DNA from: Mixophyes australis
Lineage: Eukaryota > Chordata > Amphibia > Anura > Limnodynastidae
DNA length: 64,000 nt
Assembly (NCBI GenBank): GCA_036250195.1
Contig: JAVHZZ010000004.1
Span: 158,439,227 to 158,503,226, forward strand
Direction of reading: 5' to 3'
Shown: positions 55,400 to 64,000 of the stretch, piece by piece
Layout: the number at the start of each line of letters is the position of its first letter
How positions within the stretch are numbered: the stretch's first letter is position 1
The notes under the pieces: model-generated
Told to the model about the DNA's origin: nothing
What the model saw: only the letters and a program-made list of their open reading frames with translations
Database searches by the model: none
Position numbers and translations under genes: made by a program

Positions 55400-58340
55400 G
55401 AGGATGTTTCTAAATCACATATAGATTTAATGTCAGCAAACGGATAGATACCTTTTCAGTCCACCAGCTGGCCCAATCTGACAAACCCTGTCCGTGACCA
55501 ATTGTGGAAGGAAGGTATGTGCCCGGTGGGAAATCCGGGTTTGCTAAAAAGAAGGCAAGTGTTGAGAGCTTAGAAGAGATGTTAGGCATGGTTTTTAATT
55601 GTTTCCAACATCTAAGCATGGGTGAAATAGCTGGGTTAGTAAGCAAGGGTAGACTTGGCAACCTGGGAGCGATTTTAGATGGGGATTAAAGGAAATATTT
55701 TTCCATTGAGACCCATTGCTTGTTATTTTTGGTTCTGGCCTGTTCTAAAGTCCTGTTTAGCATACTGGCATTGTAATGGCTAGAGATGTGTGGTAGTTGG
55801 AGACCCCTAAATGTTTGCATCTGAATCAAATTTGTTGTATACAGAGGGCTTTTTTCCCGGATAAAGTGCCTGATTACACCCTGGATATCTTGGAGCCATT
55901 TTGGAGGGATGTGGATTGGAAGAGTTTGCATCATGTATAGGATTTTGGGTAATATATTCATTTTGATCACATTGATTCTACCAATCCATGACTGGGGTAA
56001 AGAGTGCTATTTCTTATAATCCGCTCTAAATGAAGAGGGAATAAACGAAAAGTTTGAGTGAAAAGCTGGGAGGGGTCGTTTGTCTACCGAACCTCCAAAT
56101 GATTACGGTGGGACGGATGCCAAAAGGGAAGTTTGTCTTCAAGCCTTCAACCACTGGGGAAGCAGTAGTCAGGTTCATAGCTGTGGATTTCGTGAAAATA
56201 ATTTTGAAGTTCAAAAGTGCCCCAAAAGTGTTAAACTCAGTCAACAAGCTAAAGAGCAAAGTCACGAGGTAGGAGATCGATTCCAGCAGGTCACCTGCGA
56301 AAAATGACAACTTAGATTCCCATTCACATATTTTAATTCCAGAGATGTTAGGATTGGCTCTAATTGCCCACACAAGATCCTCCATACTTAGGACAAAAAT
56401 CAATGGTAATAGTGGGCATCCCTGCTTAGTGCCATTCAGGATTTCAAATGATTCAGAAAAGAAGCCATTAACTTTAATTCTGGCTGAGGGAGAAATATAA
56501 AGTGCTAAAAGGGAGGGAGAAATATAAAGGACCCAAACCCTTGTCTCTCAAATGCTTGACATGAAATCCCAGTCCACTCTGGTTAATGCCTTCTCTGCAT
56601 CTGTAGATAACAGAATGGTAGGAATATTTTGTTATGTAGAGATCAGGCTGATTACCTTGGTGGTATCGTCTGGGGCTTCGCAACCAATGCCAAAACCAAT
56701 CTGGTCATCAAGTATAAGCATAGGAAGGAGGAATTTTAAACGGTTGGCCAGCATTTCTGCATAAAGCTTAACATCTATATTTATAAGCAAAAAAGATCTG
56801 TAGCTGGGAAAAATTGATGAGTTCTCCATCTTTCGGGAGAACTGTGATATGTGTTTCTAGGGATTGTTTGTAGAATTTTGACTTGGCTGAAACCGCATTA
56901 AACACCTGGAGGAGCAAAGGAACAAGCTGAGTTCCCTCATCTTCTTCCCCAAAGAAGATGATGAGATAGCCTGTTCCAGATCATGAGATGTAAAAGGCAG
57001 CTCCAAAATTTTCCTATCCACAACTGAGAGTCATGGAAATTTAACAGAATTCATATAGCTATCGATCTACCTCCGGCAATCCCATCACCCAGGTCACAAT
57101 GTGAAGCCGGCAATATTATATAATTTTGAATAGTAAGAACGGATAGTGGCATCTATTCTTCCACTTTCAAAATGAGAATGTCCACAGTCGTCTTTAATCG
57201 ATTGGAAGAATTAGAAAAGTCTTTGAGCTCGTAGGGATCAAGCCAACACATTTCCTGGTTTACTGCCCCATTGGAAAAAGCGGGTGCGACATTTCCAATA
57301 AAAAAGTTTTATTTTATCAGTTAGCAAAACATTCAATGCTGTCCTCCTATTCACCAATTCTGTATATAGCTTGTTAGATAAAGAGGACTTGTGTACAGTT
57401 TCCAGATCTTTAATTATTTTAGGAGGGTTTGAATCTGAGCTTCTTTTTATTTTTTCATAAAAGTTCCCAGTTGAATACATTTACATGTCTGCGCTTCCTA
57501 TACTGAGATTTTGGAAATGTCAGGAGTATCATTGATAGTGATATATTCTTTGAGACAGGATACCAATTTGCATTTACAATAAACATCTTGCAGCAAACAT
57601 TCATTGAGTCTCCAAGTCCACTGCCAGAATACCGGGTGTGGCAGGCTAATAGTAGCAAGGGCGGGAGAATGGTCAGACCCAGTTGATGAGCCAATCCTCA
57701 CCTCCTGCAGAATTTGTAAGTCTCTGTGAGCAATAAAGAAATAGTCTAACCTAGAGTATACATTATGTGGGTGGCATAAAAAAATGTAATCCTGGTCAGA
57801 AAGGTGGAGGAATCTCCAGGTATCACCAAGCTGGTGTTCATGAAAGGTGCATCTTACCTTACGGTATTTTCTAATAGAAAATCTAGGAGCACCTGGCAAG
57901 AAGTCATGAAGCAGATCTAGGGTCCAGTTCAAGTCTCCACCAACAATGGTGATGCCTTCAGTTAGAAAGTCTGCATGCTCCAACATTTTGGAATAATAGG
58001 CAGATTGACCCTGGTTTTGGGCATGAAGGTAAATAATGGAAACCTCTAATCTATACCAACCTCTAATCTATGAGTAGTAATCTCTGTCAAATGAAGGTGG
58101 CGGGCAAACAAAATTGTGGTTCCTTTAGATTTAGTTGTTGCTATAAAACATATAAGGGTATTGGGGACATTTCAGAGCAGGAGAATGGGGACCGTGTCTA
58201 AAATGTGTTCTCTGGATCAAGGTAATATTGACCCTGTCTGCTCTGAGCATCTTGAGTTCTTTAGATCTTTTCTCAGGGGTATTTAACCTATTTACATTAA
58301 TAGAGCAGATACATAGTCTATCTATCGGGGAAGTCATCCT
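55400..58340 (-). pseudogene. L1/Tx1-like LINE ORF2 pseudogene (endonuclease + RT)
   Basis: From 58337 down: an APE endonuclease start (SINVNRLNTPEKR, then IQRTHF, where the catalytic Glu of the usual QETH is Arg), the mid domain GGDLN and DTWRFLHLSDQDYIF, then YSRLDYFF and GSDHSPAL with the Asp-His pair kept (57498-57986). A linker follows (57238-57480). RT blocks include SYRSFLLINIDVKLYAEML and GFGIGCEAPDDTTKVISLI (56632-56829), and FAGDLL at about 56290-56301, where the first Asp of the FADD box is Gly. The C-terminal region continues with IKMNILPKILYMMQTLP (55686-55970) to about 55410. Multiple stops and frameshifts break it. Confidence 0.87.
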
Positions 58341-59100
58341 GAGTCTATATGAGAAGCAGTCCCAGTCTAGGGCTATACTGCCAGAATTGAGGAAAAAGAG
58401 GTGGACCTCCGAGGGGTGGGAAAGAGGGGAAAGGGGAAAACAAATATAGGATGAAAAGGAGGGACAAGGAGGAATATAAAGACAAGAAATAGATGAACAT
58501 CAAATATACAAAGGTCAAGTAATGTTTTCAGGACACATAATGACAATAGGTCAAATGTGTTCTGAAAAAGAAAGGTTATATGCACACACGGTATAGGTCA
58601 GTGGGGGACAGTGACTAAGGCAACCAAGAAATAGAAATAAATCAACAAAATATCTAGATAATAATACATTCTAAAATCAACACTATTATGAAACATTAAG
58701 TATATTATAGGCATCTCATACTGAGAAAAAAAAGAGTATCACAGAGAGTTAGTGTGATCAGATAGATTTCACCCCAAAACAGGGGAAACCACTGTCCTAT
58801 ATCTCCATGTTGCAGCAGCAGTAGAAGTCATCTTTCTATAGGAAGTAAAAGAAGTCACCTGTATGGAATAGAGAGACCTTAGAGAAGAGGAGGGGGGGGG
58901 GGGGGAAGAGACAGTCACAGACCTCCGGAGGGACAAGGGCGCCTCTCACATCTCATTCTTCTCCTAGAATGTTGAACTGTATTCCATTGTACTTCTCCTG
59001 CTAAAAGATGCAAAGTCTCCAACTAAGAGAGAGAATCTACCCAGCCGGGAAGTTTAATCTTAGGTAGATCTAGGAAAGTGCAATATTGATCCAAGTCAGG
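58341..59100 (-). other. Probable 5' part of the L1/Tx1-like LINE
   Basis: This lies immediately upstream of the endonuclease start on the minus strand, with no repeat boundary visible, so it may be the inter-ORF or 5' untranslated region. No ORF1-like coding sequence was recognised. A run of about 15 G occurs at 58889-58904. Confidence 0.35.
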
Positions 59101-59213
59101 TAAGGACTTGAAGGTAACAGACTTCCCATCTGGAGTTGAAATGGGAAGCCCCAACAATACTTCAAGTTACATTTGCACAGTTCATCAGTCAGGGGTTTTA
59201 AAGCCTTCCATTG

Positions 59214-59215
<2 letters not shown>

Positions 59216-59247
<32 letters not shown>

Positions 59248-61108
59248 AATAATTTTTATTTATAGGGCGCCACTAGGTATCCGTAGCGCCGTACAGGGAC
59301 AAACAAAATTACAATACAAAGGTGAGACAGCACAATACAGTAAACAAAATGCACAGTAACTCAGTGAGCTCAAAGCACAGCTAGAGGGGCGGGGGAGGGG
59401 ATAGGGGAAGGTCCCGCATATGGCGGAGCCCAAGAGGGAGGGCACGGATGGCAGGGAAACCCCCAGAGTGGAGAGGAGGGAGCAAGAGGGAATGGGGAGA
59501 AGACAGTGCTAGAGGAGGAGGGCAAGGTAGCTGGAGAGCAGAGTTAAAAGTGGTGAAGACAGGAGGAGAGATGACCATGCTCAAAGGAGCGTACAATCTA
59601 AGGGGTGGGGTAGACAGACAGAGAGACACGAGGGAGGGAGAGAAGGAGGATAAGGGAAGGGGAATGAAGGGGAAGAGGCAGAAGATCAGGTAGGAAGTTA
59701 AGTGGGAGACAGAAAGGCTTTAAGAAAAAGGTGGGTTTTTAGAGCCCGTTTGAAACTGGACAGATTAGGGCGGGTTCTGATAGAGGGAGGGAGCTTGTTC
59801 CAGTGGAGGGGGGCAGCGCAGATGAAGTCTTGGATACGCGCTTGGGAGGAGGTGATCAGGGGGGAAGAGAGGCGACGGTCATTGGCTGATCAGAGAGGGC
59901 GGGATGGAGCATGAATAGAGAGGAGGGTGGAGATGTAGGGTGCCGTGGAGTTGGTGAGGGCCTTGTATGTAAGAGTGAGAAGCTTGAAGAGGATTCTGTA
60001 GGGGAAGGGGAGCCAGTGAAGGGATAGGTAGAGGGGGGGAGACAGACGAGGAGCGGCGAGAAGGGAAGATAAGCCTAGCGGCTGCGTTAAGAACAGATCG
60101 AAGGGGAGCGAGATGAGAGAGGGGGAGGCCAGTGAGGAGGAGGTTGCAGTAGTCCAAGCGGGAGATGATCAGAGAGTGAATAAGACACTTGGTGGCATCT
60201 TGGGAGAGGAAGGGCCGGATGCGAGCGATGTTACGCAGCTGGAAGCGGCAGGATTTCACAAGAGAGAGAATGTGCGGGCCGAAGGAGAGAGAGGAGTCGA
60301 GGATGACACCGAGGCAGCGAAGTTGGGGGACAGGGGAGATAGAGGTGTTGTCGACAGTGATAGCGAGGTCAGAAGGGGGCGAGGTGTGAGAGGGAGGAAA
60401 GACTATGAGTTCTGTTTAGGCGAGGTTAAGTTTGAGGAATCGAGAGGATATCCAGGAGGAGATGGCAGAGAGGCAGGCGGACACCCTAGAGAGGAGGGAG
60501 GGAGAGAGATTAAGAGAGGAGAGGTAAAGTTGAGTGTCGTCAGCGTAGAGGTGGTAGTTGAGGCCATAGGAGCTGATGAGTTCACCCAGGGAAGAGGTGT
60601 ATAGAGAGAAGAGTAAGGGTCCCAGGACAGAGCCCTGAGGGACCCCGACTGGAAGGGAGGACGGGGGGGGGGAGAGATTTAGATGTGGTGATGGAATGGA
60701 TCGGTCAGCAAGGTACGAGGTGAACCAGGACAAGACTGGGCCGGAGAGGCCAAAGGACTGGAGGGTGTGGAGGAGGAGGGGGTGGTCGACAGTGTCGAAG
60801 GCTGCAGAGAGATCAAGAAGGATGAGAAGGGAGAAGTGGAACCTGGCTTTAGCAGAGAGGAGATCGTTGGTGACTTTAGCTAGGGCCGTTTCAGTGGAGT
60901 GAAGGGGCGGAAACCAGACTGGAGAAGATCAAGGAGGGAGTGTTCGGAAAGGTAGGAGGAGAGACGGCAGCAGACGAGCCTCTCGAGAATTTTGGAGGCA
61001 AAGGGGAGAAGTGAAATGGGGCGATAGTTAGAGGGAGAAGTAGGGTCAAGATTAGGTTGTTGGAGGTTATGCCAAGAAAGTTCCGGAAAGATTTGTATAG
61101 CATCACAT
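59216..61108 (-). mobile_element. L2-type LINE, longest copy, ~1.9 kb
   Basis: The + strand starts with a (TTA)n tail and the complement of the LINE 3' terminus (gcgccactaggtatccgtag), then the 3' UTR (to about 59880), then RT coding sequence to the 5' truncation near 61108. Its 3' UTR and coding end match the copies at 29.96-30.56, 35.8-36.77, 12.4-12.9 and 13.2-13.6 kb. Beyond 36769 it alone preserves the RT core. Confidence 0.88.
59879..61106 (-). pseudogene. L2/CR1-clade reverse transcriptase, partial and frameshifted
   Basis: From 61106 down, RT blocks in different frames include SNNLILTLLLPLTIAPFHF (frame-shifted counterpart of an SNYRPISL block) and LPPKFSRG. At 60416-60733 the frame has [11 protein letters not shown], the [13 protein letters not shown] block, and [10 protein letters not shown] with the catalytic YADD at about 60536-60547. 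At 59879-60259 comes the RT tail FQLRNIARIRPFLSQDATK and SRLDYCNLLLTGLPLSHL. Frame changes near 60400 and 60735-60890 inactivate it. The endonuclease domain is missing by 5' truncation. L2 is favoured over CR1 by the ADDTQLY block and by the microsatellite 3' end. Confidence 0.85.
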
Positions 61109-61909
61109 TGTTAGAATACTAGGTTTAATTCTGGCCCACTTGAGCCCATTTAACACTGGCTAGCCACCCGTATGTACCTTATATGCTATGTAATGATACC
61201 CAATACATATTGGGGGTTCTAAGTCACTTAGACAACAGTTAGAAAGCACAAAGGTACTTTGATAGTTAAAAAACATACATTTTAGAAAATAGATTATTAA
61301 ATAAATGACAGGCAGGTTTACCACATTCACTGATATTTAACTGACTAGCTCAAGGACTGTAATCACCTAATTTCTCTCTCCCACTGTCCAAGCCACTTGG
61401 CCTGATATTTTCTCTGCCACCAGCATGGTAGGAGTCAAGCAAAAAGGTCTCCCTGCTCCTTCCGGCTCACCTAGTAACAGGGATTTCAGCGATCTCCAAT
61501 AGCGATAACAGAATGCTCAGTCTAACAGAAGCCTAACTTCAAATCATAGACTGTCCCAAGAACAACACACCCCACCTCAGCCCTGACAGCGGTCCTAGCA
61601 GCTGTCAGAAGGAGCTGTTACTGGGTGGTCCCTTCCAAAGCCCACACACCTGTAGGTCCCCCTGATGGACTGACTCTGGGCTGTCTAGTTCCCCACAGCC
61701 CAGAACAATGGGGCTCCACTTGAGGTAAATAAGGGTCTGGGTCTGGATAAGAGCTAGGCAAATCTCAATTTAACCCCTTCCACTACTTTTCCACAAAATC
61801 TAGCTGCCAACTGATCGGGAATTGCAGTCTGTTGGGACACGATATTGCAGCCCCTCTGCTGGATATGTTGCCTGGACTCTCTCAATAATTACAAAGAACC
61901 CACCTAACA
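61109..61909. mobile_element. Possible LTR, ~800 bp
   Basis: The segment starts TGTTAG directly at the truncated end of the L2-type LINE and a matching CTAACA ends at 61909, giving TG...CA inverted ends. The flanks are ACAT and ACAC, a weak 4-bp match. Interior composition (ccactgtccaagccacttgg, ggctgtctagttccccacag) resembles an LTR. No internal coding sequence was recognised. The call is tentative. Confidence 0.35.
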
Positions 61910-64000
61910 ACACTAAAGAATAAACAATAACATTGTCAAAAAAATATATAAAAGTATCAAAATAGAAAAGGAAAAAATGAGGGGTAAATTGACAACACAT
62001 ATATGTGCAATGCCTCCCTTCAAAGCCTAAAGTGGGAGAGTGGGTGTCCAGTGAGTATGACCTTTTCCTGCATAGACCAGATACCCTGCTCTCACCATAT
62101 GCATGCCTGATGTTTAGTATACTTGAAGATTGAAGTTGACAAACTCTACAGCATCCCACCACACTCTGGTCACTGGTTGCTCTCTGCATTAGGAGTGCAA
62201 TGACTGACAGTGAGTGGATTAAGAACAGGAGAGGGAAAATAATTCCTCTTCCTCTACTATTTGTATTTCCCTTGTTTTCAGTCACCGCAGTACAGTGATA
62301 GCAAGAAGCAGTGCCACTTTGATCTCCTTCCAACATACAATTATTACAGAGCATAGCCAATGACCAGCATGCTGGCAAAGGTGTGGAAAGTCAAGTTAGG
62401 GGCCAGGAGGCGAGGTGAGAAACTTGCTTCTGTTGTTGCTAGGATTCTACTACCTGAGACAAGGTTCTTGCTCTGCCTCATGTGAGAAATAGGCCTAGAA
62501 CAATTTCACAGTACATATATATTAACCAATGTAACCATTTATAAGCAACCGCCTTCCATCATTGAAATTTAATGTACTTTTAGAAGTCTCAGATATTATT
62601 ATTCTTTCATGTTTGCTTAAAAATATGCTGTTCAAAATACAATTTTATAGAGCATGAAAGAAGTCAAGCAAACAATACATGCACATGAATGTAGTAATTT
62701 AAGAATGAGTATAATTGTCTGCCCTAAACTGAAGCCAGAGTTCTGCACTATGTGTTGTTATACCTCTACGCCAATTTTTCATGCTTCAGTAAGCTGATAA
62801 TTAGACCACATTTGTTTAGAGTAAGCTTATGTTGTGTTTATTTTAAACCAGCTTACCCTTATCCTTGTATGGGAGCCACAGAAAGTTTTAATAAGCATAG
62901 CTTACCAGTGACATCTAAGTGCTGAGTGAAATGGAGCACAAATTTATAATTGAAAATGTTTGGTTTTCATCCATCTTTTATTAATTGTAAGGCATAATGC
63001 AACTTAGACATGTGTAGGAGGCAAGTCTAGACCACTAATGTATATTTCTCTGGCTATTTAAAATTTTGCCTACTTAGTAATGGGAGACAAAACCACCAAG
63101 TATTAGGAACAGTTCGATTATGATGACCCCTTCATTTATTTCAACTCTTCAGTTATTCTCCTAAAATACTTCATGGTTTAGCCTTATTTATGGTTTATAT
63201 AATGAGGGCAAAGGGACATCAGGATATGGCACTTACATGTGATAGAAGATTTTTATTACATGAGCGAAAATGATCCTTGAAATGTGCTTTTCCACTGAAG
63301 TGCAAATATAAGGTGCGGAGTGCGTCCTATTATATGCTAAACTAGAAAACTTTTCACTTAATTATTAACTTTTTAAAGGTACAGGGTGGTGTTAACTACA
63401 TTATATACACATTAAAGAACTTAAGGTATGTCTAACTGGCAGCTTACAGTTCCAAATTTCACTTTATTGTGATATGACAGTTTAAATGGGAATTGATTTA
63501 TTATTTCTTAGTCTAACCAGATTAGTTTTACATTGTGTTTTCAGGGACATAAAGGATTTTCTTTTGGCTGCAAATTGAAATAAATATCCCTTTTTTATAA
63601 GCATTGCCTAGAAGTTAGCAGAAGTAATTTCCTACTTACTCTAATGTGAGTAGTTCATACCCTAAAATGTAACCCCCAATTTAATCTACCAGTTCTCTTA
63701 AGTAAGTTAAGTATGTGCACTTTATTCAACATGTCACATAGTTATAAACCCCAAGATGTAAAGCTCCCATTTTAATTTAAAATGTTTTCTCCTCATCAAA
63801 GTGCACTGTGTTACAGAGCGTGGGGTAATGCAGTTTGGAAAGCTGGGAAATGAGTTATATGGGTGACAGGGATTTTTTTTCAGTTTTAAAACTTTATCTT
63901 TTACAATGTATATCACTTTTTAGTTTATTTTTTAGAATTTTTTTACTTTTCTTTGTACTGAGAAGAAACAGAGGTGCCTGAAGGACTAGATCAATGACTC
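61910..64000. other. No gene or repeat recognised
   Basis: AT-rich sequence to the window end. A 192-codon minus-strand frame (61800-62378), which starts inside the possible LTR, has no recognisable domain and probably arose by chance. Confidence 0.4.

Noticed and set aside
60113..60604. 163-codon plus-strand frame rich in Glu, Gly and Arg
   Set aside because: It is the antisense shadow of the L2-type LINE reverse transcriptase.
61800..62378. 192-codon minus-strand frame, the third longest in the window
   Set aside because: No domain, unusual Cys/Ser/Tyr mix, and it partly overlaps a possible LTR end; most likely chance.

Overview
This is vertebrate nuclear DNA, most likely from a large-genome amphibian and probably a frog. 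It is AT-rich, has no compact gene arrangement, and is filled with interspersed repeats of several classes. The types seen together are an L2-type LINE, a tRNA-derived SINE with an L2-like tail, a Tx1/L1-like LINE, a Penelope-like element, Ty3/Gypsy-like solo LTRs, Tc1, hAT and Harbinger-like MITEs. The species is an inference from repeat content only. I found no convincing host protein-coding exon, tRNA, rRNA or CRISPR array. The window reads as intergenic or deep intronic sequence, and the only long intact reading frame belongs to a retroelement.

Layout. 0.25-3.6 kb: a decayed hAT transposon with BED-finger transposase remnants, carrying a LINE 3' fragment. 4.6 and 9.1 kb: SINE copies. 5.9-6.8 kb: a LINE tail split by a palindromic MITE. 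10.2 kb: a nearly perfect 188-bp palindrome. 12.4-13.6 kb: two LINE remnants in opposite orientations. 15.6-20.8 kb: a degenerate tandem repeat of about 295 bp, into which a 3.7-kb Penelope-like element (639-codon open frame with RT and GIY-YIG domains, plus a candidate hammerhead ribozyme) and a 333-bp MITE have inserted. 22.8 kb: a sister MITE. 26.3 kb: a TA/TATC microsatellite. 26.9-28.8 kb: a hAT-type element containing a minisatellite of about 31 bp. 30.0-31.2 kb: an L2-type LINE 3' part interrupted by a 608-bp solo LTR. 34.3-35.4 kb: a second solo LTR of 1079 bp with an internal 83-bp tandem repeat. 35.8-36.8 kb: LINE. 36.9-38.4 kb: an inactivated Tc1 element. 40.1-42.4 kb: a MITE with two independent hAT insertions inside it. 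45-47.7 kb: SINE, short hAT MITE and LTR-like fragments. 50.9 kb: MITE. 52.8-54.2 kb: a hAT element with another hAT MITE nested in it. 54.9-61.1 kb: SINE, Tx1/L1-like LINE pseudogene and the longest L2-type LINE copy, all on the minus strand. 61.1-61.9 kb: a possible LTR.

The elements do not form a cooperative gene system. The window is a layered insertion record in which target-site duplications and nesting give relative ages. The strongest observations are the Penelope-like element with an open frame and a ribozyme-like motif, the reconstructable empty sites, and the SINE that shares its 3' end with the resident L2-type LINE.
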